Source: Ilyonectria destructans
Lineage: Eukaryota > Ascomycota > Sordariomycetes > Hypocreales > Nectriaceae
Reading direction: 5' to 3'
Assembly: GCA_020740775.1 (NCBI GenBank)
Contig: JAHEWK010000015.1
Location: forward strand, 992,001-1,056,000
DNA: 64,000 nt
Positions 23,805 to 35,310 of this stretch are shown piece by piece. The position numbers and the translations under genes were made by a program. The notes beneath the pieces are model-generated. The model did not search any database. It was given only the letters and a program-made list of their open reading frames with translations, and had not been told where the DNA came from. The first letter of the stretch is position 1; every line of letters starts with the position of its first letter.

Positions 23805-24920
23805 ATGTCCCCCCAGAAGCTCAAGATTGCCGCCGCTGGCCTCGGTCGCATGGGGAAGCGCCATGCCATCAACTTTCTCAACCGCACCCCCCGCGCTGAG
23901 CTTGTCGCCGCCTTCACCCCTGACCCTGCGGAGATGGCATGGGCCAAGATCAACCTGGAGCCCCATGGCGTTACCCTCTACGATGACTACTCCAAGATGA
24001 TTCAGCAGGACGGCCTCAATGCCGTTGTCATTGGCACCGCCACCTCGGTCCACGCCGAGGAGGCCATCCAGGCCATGCAGAAGAACCTCCACGTTCTGGT
24101 TGAGAAGCCTCTCTCCACCGACCTCGATATTGTTGGTACTTTGTGAATATTAATTGATTACCCACTCACACCTCCATAGTGCCGCTCAGTCGTTGCCGAG
24201 GCCAAGAAGCATCCTCACCTCAAGGTCATGTGTGGCTTCTCCCGCCGCTTCGACGAGTCCTACCGCGATGCCCATTCCAAGATGGAGCAGGGTCTGATCG
24301 GCCGCCCCTCCATCATCCGCAGCCAGACCTGCGACAAGCATGACCCCTCGGGCTTCTTCGTCGCCTACGCTGCGTGGTCCGGCGGCGTGTTCGTCGACAT
24401 GGCTGTGCACGACATCGACCTCACCCTGTGGTTCTTCGGCGACGACATCGTCCCCAAGAGCGTTTCCGCCCACGGCATCCGCGCCGTCCAGCCAGACCTT
24501 GCTCAGTACAACGACTACGACAACGCCGTTGGCATCGTCGAGTTCTGGGGCGGCAAGATCGCACACTACTACTGCTCTCGCATGATGGCCCACGGCCAGG
24601 AGGACACCACCGAGATCATCGGCACCGAGGGCAAGCTGACGGTCAACGGCAACCCCCAGTCCAACCTCGTCAACTACTACCACGCCGGCGGCATCACCCG
24701 CGAGGTGCCCGCCCACTACTACGGCCGCTTCGAGATGGCCTTTGTCCAGGAGGCCAACGACTTCGCCGAGGCCTGCCTCGACAACAAGCCCCTCGCCCTG
24801 AAGCTCACCAACGCCGTCCGCGCTGTCGAGATCGGTGCTGCTCTGCAGGAGGCTCTGGTCAGCGGCAAGCAGATCCGCTTCGATGAGATCGGCCGACGCA
24901 TCGAGGAGACCAAGTTGTAA
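23805..24920 (+). CDS. Gfo/Idh/MocA oxidoreductase, inositol 2-dehydrogenase-like
   Basis: Two exons, 23805-24131 and 24180-24920, give 355 residues. An N-terminal Rossmann fold is seen (KIAAAGLGRMGKRHA) with the conserved VEKPLSTD, the EKP motif typical of the family. The intron (donor GTTGGT, atypical) gives DLDI joined to CRSVVAEAKKHP. The C-terminal part has GGVFVDMAVHDIDLTLWF with the family's catalytic-site Asp and His. The closest recognisable theme is myo-inositol 2-dehydrogenase, which oxidises inositol to scyllo-inosose with NAD+. Codon use is strongly C-ending, unlike the AT-rich neighbours, which hints at high expression. Its divergent partner is the inositol-type transporter. Confidence 0.85.
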
Positions 24921-25036
24921 ATAGATCCGAATGGGAGTTTAAGACTAGATTGTGCTAAAAAGGAAATTCAAGTTTGTTAATGTCGCTCTCATGACTCTCC
25001 AAACCACGGTGATTCTGTTGATTTCCATACTCTACA

Positions 25037-27247
25037 TCAGCCGTTTGGCTCGCTATCCTGTGCCCATTGCTCACTGAGCGACGAGCGAAGAAGCATAGTG
25101 TTCCACCCGGTTTTTTGCTGTACATAATCGAGGAAATCCTGAACCATCGCTTGATCTTCTTTGTCACCAAAGACACCACCCCCTAGACAAGGTGAGTTTC
25201 GCCGATCCGAAAAAAAGTTCAGAGAAGCGTAACTTACAGACTGACAACGAGTGCCTCGCAGTGAACAGAGTATTCTCTCCTCTGGAGTTGGAGGTAGCCA
25301 GAGCTATTACCTGGAGGAGGTGGTGTCGAACAACTTGCTGAATTTATTCAGTAAACTTCCAGCCTTGTGTCGATAAATTGACCTACCTCCACCTTTTTGC
25401 CCATTCTGATGTGGTCGTACACAGACGCCGCTAGGATAGGTGTTGACATGGCGAGGATAATTTTCGCAATGTGATAGTACTGCAATCCGACCGCTTAAAT
25501 AAGTCAGCCGCCGGTCTTGTCGTTTTTGGGATCCAACAAACCATGAAACGGAGACAGAACCCAAATCTCAGGTAACAATCGTCCATCGGGTCGGCTCCTT
25601 CGCTCTTCGTGGATCGGGTTAAACGCAGCAGGCTTCGAGTCAAACCAGGCGTCAACTTCAGCCCTGATGCTCTCCAGGCTTTGCGTTGAGCATTGCTCAT
25701 TAGCAGAAAATGCGCAACCAAGTGCCTTAGCTAGCAAGAACACCATCCGGTTAGCATACGCGGCATCATCTCCTTTCCTGAATACATTTGATTGCAGGAA
25801 CGTCTCCAGGTCGGTCTTTAGTGGCCGCTGTTTGGTCAACGAGATGTAGATGTCTTCTCTGAGGCACAGCCACGCAGCCGCCTCGCCCAAGCCTCCATTG
25901 AAGTCAAATACAGACATGGAATTGACAATTCGGGAGGTCCCAGTGAGATGGAGCTCCTTGTCATCGGCTGTTTTCTCGTTAGTTTAGGTCAACCACGACA
26001 ATCAGTCAGCCTCACCATCCATTTCTTCATACTGGCGCAAGATTGCAATGGCTGCAAGAACTTCTTCCTCCACTTGCCCGTCTTGTCCAGAAACAGCCTC
26101 AATCAACAGCTCCAGGCATTTGTCGTAGTACTCGAGTGATTCCGTAGTTGTATCCGGCATACTTCGATTTAGATGTCGAGATGAGAAGGCGCAAACTGCG
26201 TAACGAAGAACTGGAAAACAAAGAGCTCGGCGCGGTACTTCAATCTCAAAATGGCGCCTCATGTCGGTCGCGTCCGCCTTTGTTGATCAGTAAATACTTC
26301 TTGCCTGGACTCGGTGCATGTAAACGTACCCACGACGCCATGTTTTCGATGAAATTCCTCATCAAGACAGCCTCTTGTGAAGTAAACGGAACGACTGGAG
26401 GTGCTGAAGATGGGGAAAGCCCTTGGTGCGTAGTAGAATGGCTCATTGATGAACCTTGGGAGGCGGGCCGAGCCCCGAGGATACTGGGGCTTCGTATCTC
26501 ATACTCTCGGGATATCGGGCTGGGCAGCTCAGGGGGTTGGAGTGTCGGGGGCGAATTGAAGCTCTCTGGCTGGCTGGTCGGGTCAGCTAATGCTGCAGAA
26601 CAGGTCTCGGCACACGTTACCGGAACTGCAAGGAGGCAACGCGAGGTCTGAATTTTCACATTAGCAGGATGCCCCTGAACGCCGGGTTGGAGAACGTGCA
26701 GCCGCACTCCAGAAGATGAACTTACTCTTCCATTTCGGCGGGTGTGCCTTCATACAGCTGAGACAGCTGAGCCGTCTCATCGCAGTACTCGACTACCGGG
26801 ACACGCCAGGAATGGTGAGTCACACTCAACAGGATTGCCGATTTCACTCACGATTCTTCTCGTGCTGAACCCAAGTTTGGCTGTCGGAGAAGGTATAATC
26901 TTCATCCACAGAGTCGAGTCCGTTCCGGAAACGGACTTGGAGAGAGCGGACACATTCGATACCCGCTTTCAGACATGCCACGCATGATGGCAGGTTCTTG
27001 TCGCCTTGAGTTCAAATTAGTTGGGTGAGCTTGTTGGAGCAGCGCTATGAAGGCTTACATCGAACATGTCGGACTGTGGCCTAGATTAGCCATGATCATT
27101 TCAGCTCAATTGGATCCTTGCAAGTACCTCGACAAGCATTACTATTCCCCAAGGGCGATTAGCTATGCTCTCTCAACATGTCACCTCAAAGGCTCACCAT
27201 CCTATCGCCACGCGGCCAGCTCTTTTTGAGCCTTCCCTGCCACTCAT
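25037..27247 (-). CDS. Zn2Cys6 transcription factor with microexons in the zinc cluster
   Basis: The start is MSGREGSKRAGRVAIG at 27247. The zinc cluster is assembled from four exons: 27198-27247 (50 nt), 27128-27141 (14 nt), 27059-27073 (15 nt) and the start of 26852-27004. Joined, it reads GCNACRVRHVRCDKNLPSC then VACLKAGIEC, a perfect C-x2-C-x6-C-x6-C-x2-C-x6-C. Every join keeps phase. Later exons give FRNGLDSVDEDYTFSDSQ, MRNFIENMASW joined to ADATDMRRHFEIEVPRRAL, GGLGEAAAWLCLRED, FHAVGLQYYHIAKIILAMS and FTARHSLSVW, all conserved blocks of this MHR subfamily. The stop is TGA at 25037. It is convergent with the inositol dehydrogenase, so it may be the pathway regulator (inference). One exon near 26,620-26,640 (about 27 nt) is uncertain. 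Confidence 0.82.
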
Positions 27248-27832
27248 CGTGGGTCTGTTGCAAGGTGAAGCAGCCACTGGTGGGCGAGCACAGACGAGGA
27301 GGAATTGCAGCTTCCCCAAACCAAGACGCTTTGATTAGGTCAATCACGTGCGGGCATTAGCACATTGATTACCCCACAAGAAGCGGGGAAGGGGGAAGGC
27401 GAGAATCCCTTTTTGCCATGTTCCATGACCTGGTTAGCTTCAGCGCTACGGGGTACACGGATTTCTTTATTAGTGGCGTTGGAGGCCTGGGTAACTAGGT
27501 TAGGTCGAGGCGCCTCTTGAGTGGCAATTGTCGTATTAAAACGACATTGATTCGAGAGTGTATCGTCAACAGCTGGGCTCAGCAAAAGAGTAGCCATGTG
27601 ACATCCCCCAAAACAGGAAATACATGATCAAAACAATATAATCGCGAATCCATCCTCAGACATCGTCTCCTCAGCAGTCTCCCAGCCGATATTTTTATGC
27701 AATCTAATTTGCGTCCTTCGTCGCCATTCCAACACACCGAAGTCACCCTACACCCAATCTCACTATTCGCCCTCAGCGCCACCCAATGTCACTCCAGTAT
27801 TGGGCGTCCCTCTACGATTGCGCACTCCATCC
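27248..27832. other. Intergenic region
   Basis: 585 bp upstream of the zinc-cluster gene and downstream of the MFS gene. Short open frames here have no recognisable domain. It should hold the promoter of the regulator. Confidence 0.5.
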
Positions 27833-29394
27833 CTACTCGCGATGAAGCGACGTGTTTTCACTCTCCTTTGGCTTCGGCACAAACAGCCAGCTGATTGAGG
27901 TTGCCGTCAGGAGCCCACACAAAATAGGCTGCAGAACTGCCACACCCGCACGCGCCGCGATGAGACCGGTGATGATGGGAAAAAAGCACCCGCCCAATTG
28001 TGCAAACACGAACACAAAAGCCAACGCTGTTGAATGAATTCGAGGTGAAAATAGCTTTGAGCCAACCGACATTCCCTGCATAAATGTTAGCACTGCTAAC
28101 TATACAGTAAGCAGACGACTCACCGTAGCAAAATATGGTCCCATGAAGAAGCCCAAAAGACTAATGGAGATGGAGGCTGCAATGATGCTAGGTACCCTAG
28201 ACAGTGTTAGCCACTTTCCTGAAAACGATTCAACAGAAGCACTCACAGCCAAAACAACACCTGAAGACCAATGCACAAAATGCTAAAGAGGAAAATGATC
28301 GGTCGGACGCCAAATCGATGGATGGGTTCCGCCAGGAGCAGTCTGCCTAGTAGTGAACCTCCGTTGAAGCCGGCTGGAACATAACCCATTTGAGACAATT
28401 CCCCGTTGCGAACGACAACCAGATATTCCACAACCCATCCACTGGCCGTAAGCACCGCACCCAAATAACAAAAGTAGAAGAGGCTTAGGAGCCAAACGCT
28501 TCGGGTCTTTAGGGTATCCTTGATAAGGGTCGAAGCACTGTCATTCTTCGGCGTGTTTGCTGGGGTAGGGGTTTGTCCCGCGTCCACAGCAGTTTCTGCA
28601 TCGATGGCAGTCGTAGGGACACTGGGAGATTGTGTTTGCTTGAATCCAACGCTATCCCGGAAGGCTGTGAAGACAAGAGCCACATTGACAAGGCCGATGC
28701 CGAGGGGAAAGCAGTAAAACAGATACCAGCGAGAGGGTTCTCCTGAAGAAGCAGTCGCCGTCGCAACGAAGGGGCCGCAAAGACACCCAGCCATATACAT
28801 GGCGTGGATAAGAGCGAGCCACCGGTGCGCTCCCTTTGTCCCAGCAACAAACGTATTCCCGTGCGTGTCTTGGTAGGCTTGACCAAGGCTAGCCAGCCAG
28901 AAAGTGACGGCATATAGCCCAAACGGAGGTTTCCATGCGCGTAGAGCATGCGCAAGCACTTGTAGCACGGCACCAAGTATGAGCATTGAGCCGAGGTCGA
29001 ACTTTTGGGAGAGGTGGGTGTTCGTCAAGGCTCCTCCCAGCCATCCCATGAAGTTGGCTCCGTATCTGTTTGTCACCTTGTCAATACTTATTCTCATTAG
29101 AGTAGTGCTCGTCATTTTCACTTACACTGATGAGACTATGGCCGTGTTGATTCCGTAGTCTCGAATGACATAAGGGACCAGGGCACCAAAACTACCATCA
29201 TTGACACCTGCAACGAAGAAGGAGAAGGCAGCACTTGTGATTTTCAAGTAAGTGGCTCGGTCCATTTTCATGTCGGTTGAATTCGATTGAGGCGCGGGCG
29301 GCTCTTCCCACTCTCTGGGTGGGATTTTGGGACGACTTTCAAGCTCATATGTCTCGGAGACATGAGCGGGCTCGAGCTGTGTGATAGTCGTCAT
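27833..29394 (-). CDS. MFS permease, BSC6/fucose-permease-like
   Basis: Starts MTTITQLEPAHVSETYELE at 29394; four exons. The first intron joins NTAIVSSV to YGANFMGWLGGAL. About 12 membrane segments are expected, with a long central loop (about residues 255-290, TPTPANTPKNDSAST). GVNDGSFGALVPYVIRDYGI and the GYVPAGFNGGSLLGRLLL segment resemble the fungal MFS group related to yeast BSC6. It ends SISWLFVPKPKESENTS with a TAG at 27833. The substrate cannot be read. A perfect CCGACAT palindrome lies about 310 bp upstream of the start. Confidence 0.75.
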
Positions 29395-29701
29395 TGCGAG
29401 GGTTGAATGACTTGGGAGCTAAGTCAACAGAAGAATTCCAGTTCCAGAGCCTGGGCTTTGGTGGACAAAAGTTCAGAGAACGCCAGAACCGATGATCAGA
29501 GAAGCCATGTCAGGCGTTCATCAATTAAATACGCAGCACCCAGCCATTATAAGCAAACCCCACGCGGAGAAATAGCACGGGGAAATATCCGGGACTATTC
29601 TCTTAATGGAGATACCCCCAACTTCGGCCTGCGGGCCGCCGTGGCTAAGCATCGGGTATGTGTCACCTGCCCCGGAAATACGCCGGTCGCACTCTGTCTC
29701 A

Positions 29702-29732
29702 CCGACATGGCTAAATGTCGGAGATATGTCGG
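29702..29732. promoter_or_regulatory. CCGACAT inverted repeat plus third half-site
   Basis: CCGACATGGCTAAATGTCGG is a perfect 7-bp inverted repeat with a 6-bp spacer. Another ATGTCGG follows 11 bp after the second half-site. CCG..CGG half-sites are typical of Zn2Cys6 regulators. It lies upstream of the MFS permease start and beyond the 3' end of the alcohol dehydrogenase gene. Function is inferred. Confidence 0.45.
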
Positions 29733-29944
29733 CTGGTGGAAGTTTACGCTTTGCCTGGCATCAACCGAATCCGCACCCAAATGAACAAGCTGAACAAGCA
29801 ATGATGTGCAAAGCGCTACGTAAGTATTTGCACTTGATTCCAGCTTTAGTCTCTACTTATCCACTGGTACCTCAAATGCTATCTGTAGCTGTTTTTGGTG
29901 TTAAAGAAAATTCACCGAGTTCGAAATTAGTGCCAACGACGGTC

Positions 29945-31285
29945 TCAATCTACTTCTATGACAACCTTCAAGGCACCGTGCTCTGCGGCCTTCCCGAATG
30001 TCTGATATGCCTTCTCCATCTCACTGAACTTGAAATCTAGAGCGAGGAGATTTGGTTAGCTTAATCTGAAACACAAGTCCTCTAAGATTTAGGTGTAACC
30101 TACTATGGGTAATTAGTTGGCTGGGCTGCAGCTTGCCTGCCTCAACCATCTTCAACAGCATGGGTGTTGTAACTGCGTCAACAAGTCTGGTGGTGATGGC
30201 TATAGTGGGGTATAATTAGCAAACGGAACAGCGCCTTCTCAAGTGACCCGAAACAAAAAGCGAGACTCACAGATGTTTTTATCCCAGAGGTTTTCCAGAT
30301 GCAGATCTACCTTTGTTCCGTGGACACCAATATTCGCCAGTACACCACCGGGGGCGAGCAACTCTTGGCATAAGCCAAATGTAGCTGGGATGCCCACTGC
30401 CTCGATGACGGAGTCGCAACCCTTACCGTCCGTCAAGGCCTTCACTCTTGCAACTGCATCCTCCTTGGCGCTGTTAATCGTATCGCTGGCGCCAAGATCC
30501 CTTGCGAATTCCAGTCTGTTGGGATCGGTATCAATGGCAATGATCTTGGTCGGGGAGTACATCTGCGCCGTGATAATCGACGCCAGGCCAATTGGCCCAG
30601 TCCCGACGACGGCCACGGTGCCGCCGGGTTGGACCTTGCCATTGAGCACGCCACACTCGAGTCCCGTGGGAAAAATGTCGCTCAGCATGACGAGAGCAGC
30701 CTCGTCGGCGCCCTCTGGGATTGGGTAGAGGCTTGAGTCGGCATGAGGAATGCGAACGTACTCGGCCTGGGTGCCGTCGATGGTGTTGCCCAGGATCCAT
30801 CCGCCCGAAGTGCAGTGGCTGTGCATGCCTCTGCGGCAGTACTCGCAGGTCGCGCAGCTTGAGATGCACGAAATAAGAACGTGGTCGCCTTCTTTAAACC
30901 GAGTGACGGAGGCTCCTGTCGATTGCACAATGCCAACGCCTTCGTGGCCCAAGATGCGCCCGGGTTCGCACGTCGCCACGTCACCCTTGGTGATGTGCAG
31001 GTCGGTACCGCAGATGGTAGTCTTGGTGATCTTTACAATGACATCTGTAGGGGAGGAGATGGCAGGGAGCGGTCGGTCCTGCAGGGAGACGGAATTGACA
31101 GCGTTGTACACGAGAGCCTTCATCGTGGACAGGTATCGAGGAGTGAATGGGCGAATTGAATTGAAACTGCTACTGTTCAGGGACGCGCCGAATCGAGTCG
31201 CGCGAGCAGTGCAACTGAATGCGGGGATGGATGAGCGGGCAGCTCGGGTGAGCATGGCTCTCGCGGTTCTTGAAGTAGTCGCCAT
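29945..31285 (-). CDS. Zinc-type MDR alcohol dehydrogenase, mitochondrial
   Basis: A medium-chain, zinc-dependent NAD(P) dehydrogenase with an Arg/Ser-rich leader (MATTSRTARAMLTRAARSSI, to about residue 54) typical of mitochondrial import. The mature-type start MKALVYN follows. Catalytic zinc ligands are in TTICGTDLHI and LGHEGVG; the structural zinc loop is CATCEYCRRGMHSHC. The cofactor loop is VVGTGPIGLAS. The first exon (30292-31285) ends at WDKNI, followed by exons giving SITTRLVDAVTTPMLLKMV and FKFSEMEKAYQTFGKAAEHG, to a TGA at 29945. It resembles isopropanol/threonine-dehydrogenase-like fungal enzymes; the substrate is unknown. Confidence 0.85.
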
Positions 31286-32442
31286 GGCGGCAATAATTGT
31301 GGCAATAGACTTTTCTAGATCCGAATTGAGATGACAAAAAGCGAACCGTGCAAAGCAACCTGTTTTGAGGAGGTTAGAGGTTCAAAAGAGCGACGCAAGC
31401 TCGACCGCTTTGGTGGTGTCATTGCGACCATGATCTGACATCCGAGACGCCAATGAGCCACTGGGATGCTTTTGCGGCCGCATGAGATGACAATGGCGAG
31501 ACTCCGAACGGCATTGCGGAGCATGGTGGACACCGATAGTGCGCGAGAAGAGCATCATGTGCCGAGCAGGGGAACCTTGCCTGCGAATTTTGGTCAAGGG
31601 TTCGCAGTCTGCTGACCGTCCTCGCGATTCATGTCTTTGCATTTGTTCGTACACGGCGTCGCATTCCACCGGAATTGGCTTCTCCGGAGGATTTAGATGA
31701 GGTATGTGGCTTTGTCCTTTAATGTGTCCACCTGCTAAGCATGTGTTCCGTTCGGCCGGACTACGCTAATGACAGAGTTATCAACGCCACTCATATTCTG
31801 AGTAAATAGAGGATATATGTCCCATGGCACTGAAAGAGGGGGAATTAATATGCTGGCGTACCTCAAGTGGGTGAATTTGAAGTTGGAGAATTCTGATAAT
31901 TTTCGGGATCACGTTGCAAGCGCTCACTATGTTTCAATTTGACCCTCGTGGTTGTAATAGCTAGTTTGGCCGCAGTCTGCATTCTCGCTGTTAGATCAAT
32001 TTGTTCAGTAACATTCGACATGTTTGTTGCTCTTTTTGCTGTAACCACTTGGGATAATTTTCGCGAAGTAGCTCTGTGACAGGAGGCATTTGGATTTGAC
32101 GGAGGGGGGAGTGCGTACGTGGAGATGGAATTGGGTGGTTATAAGGTGGTACATCTCCTTTCACCTTTAAGGTGTAAAGGAGCAGGCGATTGCCTACAAG
32201 CAGTAATGTTAGAGACAGAAGCTTTGGATTGAAAGCCTAAGGCAAATGGAAACTCCTAATACCTCTATTGCTCAAATTACTATATGCCCTAGTATTGGGT
32301 GTGATGCTAAGAGTGTGCTTACTTATTTGCAACTTCTATACCTTTGATCTATCGGACGATATTGCTTATAGGTAAAGAGAAATGATAGGTAGTTCGAAGT
32401 AGTTATATTAGAGACGTTTAAAGTGTCGTGGATAGAATTCTC
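31286..32442. other. Intergenic region
   Basis: 1.16 kb, AT-rich towards 32,000-32,440. It contains the promoter of the dehydrogenase. No coding sequence was recognised. Confidence 0.5.
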
Positions 32443-34432
32443 CTATTTAAGGTCGCCAAGCACATTTGATCCTTGATGTTGGGTACCTTGAATCGCGGAT
32501 AAAACGAGGAGTCCCGAGGTACTTACCACGCAGCCATTGGGAGGGATCCATGAAGCAATTTTCACAACAGAATCCAGCCCGATTATTGGGAAAAGCCTCC
32601 CTAAGGTACTCATCGAGTGGCGATGGGGAACTACTTCTATCGCCATAGCCATCGTCATCGCTATCATTCACTGGCGCCGCCCATTCGGTAAGCTCTTCAG
32701 GATAGTCAAGATCGCTGTCGGGCGTTGAGAAGCTATATATGTTAGCCTTGTTCATGGCGATCGGGACCCCGACGGTTTTATGGTCGAGGCTGCCTGTGTT
32801 TGGAGGGTAGAGTATTAATGTCTTGGCATGCACGTCTCAACGTACCTTGGGAATGAGAGACCGGTATAGGAGGCCGTACTCTTTTTGCTTTCTGCTTTTG
32901 ATGTGGATGTCGGGGAATTGTGCTGAGGGAGCAGTAAAGGATTAGTTGAAGCGGCGGCGGTCAGTTTCGAACGAGATATCGGTTCAACCGTTGTCGGGCT
33001 CGTGGGACTGTGCGAGCGGGATTCTCTCTGGCTCTTGGTCTTCCGTTTCTTACGGATGATTCTTATCCTCACGAGACCGCTCACGTCGTCCTCATCAGAT
33101 TCTGATTCAACATTTGTCGTCTTTTCGAAAGCGGCGGTGATTTTTGTTGATGGCCTCCCGAATATGGAGGCGGGCGCATCGTGTTCTGCCCGCTTCTCGA
33201 CTTCGACATCTTCTATCTCTGTCACCCTCGTGTAGAACATGTTGCAATTTTCGCTGATGCGAGTCAGAATCAAACCCACTCAACTTGTGGCTGCCCGGGG
33301 GTGGGGGGGTATATACCATTTGATCTCCGCAGTCTCTTCTCCCGATGCAAGGTGGCGGCACCAGGGACAGCTCCTCTTTGGCACTTCACCAGGTTTGTCG
33401 AGCGAGTCCTTGCAAAGTATACTCATATTAACCTTCTGATATGGGCGGAAGGCATGGTCCCATGGCACCGATTGATTTAGTTCCTTGCGGCTTGCATGAT
33501 CCTCAAGTGCGTATTTGTGCCTGGCAACACGACGTCCTCCTTTCATGCCCTCGAATCGCCTTCGTATAATGTAGCCTAGATCTTCCCAGGATGTTATGGT
33601 GCGGAGATGAATAGGGAGTGTTCGTCCAATGGCATCTTGGAGAGTAAAGTATTCTTCGCTTATTGGTCTCTCTAGCCTGACAAAGAGAGAATGAAGTCCA
33701 CGTAACTCCGCATGTATGGCAGAGCCAATAGAAAGAATGAATAGAGAGGTTTGTTTCAGCTCGCCGCCGATATAGTAAGCCATCTGTAAGCCTAGGATGA
33801 CCAGGGACATGAGTTCTTCCATCAAACGCTGCATGTTCTGGCTTTGTTGCGTAATTGAGTTCACAGTCCGAGTTTCCATCAAACCAAGCCGCTGCTGCAT
33901 ATCGGTTCTACTGGATTTGATAAGGTGTCTAGACAATAAATATAGTGAGCTGATCTGCCTTCGGTCCATTGAGAATTGTGTAACACGGAAACTTTTACAT
34001 TGTTGTAGCATGAAGTAAGATCCTGAGCGAGTGTGTGTAGCACTTAATTTCGGTATGGAACTTGTGAATGTCCTTTTCGTCAAGTTTCCATTGAACCTTT
34101 CTCATGGCATCTTTGAGAAGATTTCCTGACCCCATCCCAGAAAGACAATCAGCGTACTTTGCGATTTTGTGCTGGAATTCTGTCAGTGCTCGAGTGATCT
34201 GTCTCGCTGTGTCGGAGGCGGCTGTTTTGAGTCCACACAGCTGTCCGGAAAGATCAGGATCTGTGTAAATTCCATCGATTTCTTTGAGAGCCCTCTCTAG
34301 CAAATCCAAACTCTCGATGAGTTCTCGATAGTCCCGGGCAGAACCTCTGGTGTCGTTGAGTGCAGTGACGATATCTTTTATGATCAGACCGATGGAGATG
34401 AAGTCCCCCACCGCACCGAAAGTCACCTCCAT
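32443..34432 (-). CDS. STAND-N / ubiquitin-like domain protein, paralogue A
   Basis: Five exons (33999-34432, 33317-33928, 32846-33253, 32527-32789, 32443-32486) join in phase to 586 residues. The N-terminus MEVTFGAVGDFISIGLIIKDIVTALND resembles the helical fungal N-terminal domain of STAND/NLR proteins (PigL_N type). A middle segment (about residues 235-340) resembles fungal ubiquitin-like domains (PIHLRTITSWEDLGYIIRRR, then YQKVNMSILCKD). It carries CPWC and, across the second intron, C-E-N-C. The Cys codon is split TG|C by the intron. The tail is Ser/Lys-rich and acidic. It is divergent from its paralogue at 35311. Relatives have no assigned function; a role in fungal self/non-self or stress signalling is speculation. 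Confidence 0.75.
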
Positions 34433-35310
34433 TTCGCAACTTGGCTTCTGCGTGGGTACTGTGGGTTGGAGTGGACAATGCGAGGGTAGCAACTCAAGGT
34501 TGAAGGACTGGCAGCGATGGTACGCAGTCGGGCAGCAATAAAATTGCCGCATTGCCTTTGTGACGTCAAGTCAGGCCGATTCAGCCTGACCGTAGCTGAG
34601 CCACATGTGCCGGATGGCTGTGCAAAGGCTGGAGGTATCGTCCACGTGTCCGCATGCCGGCCTTGGAAAACAATCCGCCGCCTGATTCTTACTCCATTAC
34701 GGTTGCACTTTTATGCGGCTTCCCCCGGATGTGCAGGATTCGGTTGAGTGCGAGGCGGTCTGACTGTAATTGCGTCGGCATCACTTCGCCATGTTTCACA
34801 GTTAATCATGTCAACTCTCCGGAATTCTGATCACCATTTCTATAACCAGTATCTGAATTTGCTCACTCTTTTTTGTAGATTTTAGATTCTTATAGCATAT
34901 GGACCAAAAGACAGTAACGTCGTCGGAGGATGTCTTCCGTACTGCCAGGAGCGAAATCGGCTTCCTCTTCACCACAGCTAGACAATGATGATCGATTTTA
35001 CTTAACTTGTGAACCTGTCGCTCCCGAATGTTTTAAGTGGTAGTACGCATCTTTGGGGACATATAGCCGGGTCTTTGTGAGGAGTCATTATTTTAATAGG
35101 ACAGACGAAAACTGGCGGGAAGAAGCACACAGATGGTCATGGCAGAGCCGCAATGGAAAGGTTGCACAATGGAGTGATTGGGCTGTGCTGGAGGCACATG
35201 TGGCTGTGTTGGAGGCGGCCATAAAAAAATAACATCCGGTCCTTATGGCCTCGTTACCATTTTTCCTTCATGCTCAGCACTTTGCTTATGCAGCTTCAAC
35301 CTAGAAGACC
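34433..35310. promoter_or_regulatory. Shared divergent promoter of the paralogue pair
   Basis: 878 bp between the two starts of the head-to-head paralogues. A TATAA-like word is not obvious. The in-frame ATG at 34552 would extend paralogue A by 40 residues with no family resemblance, so it was not used. Confidence 0.5.

Noticed and set aside
24186..24716. 176-codon open frame on the minus strand, Val/Gly/Asp-rich
   Set aside because: Mirror image of the GC-biased inositol dehydrogenase exon; low-complexity composition and no family.
24374..24886. 170-codon Arg/His-rich open frame on the plus strand
   Set aside because: Alternate frame of the dehydrogenase; Arg-rich composition is an artefact of C-ending codons.
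30243..31334. Several plus-strand frames across the alcohol dehydrogenase
   Set aside because: All overlap a gene with complete zinc and cofactor motifs on the other strand.
31382..31669. 95-codon minus-strand frame upstream of the dehydrogenase
   Set aside because: No domain and it sits in the promoter region.
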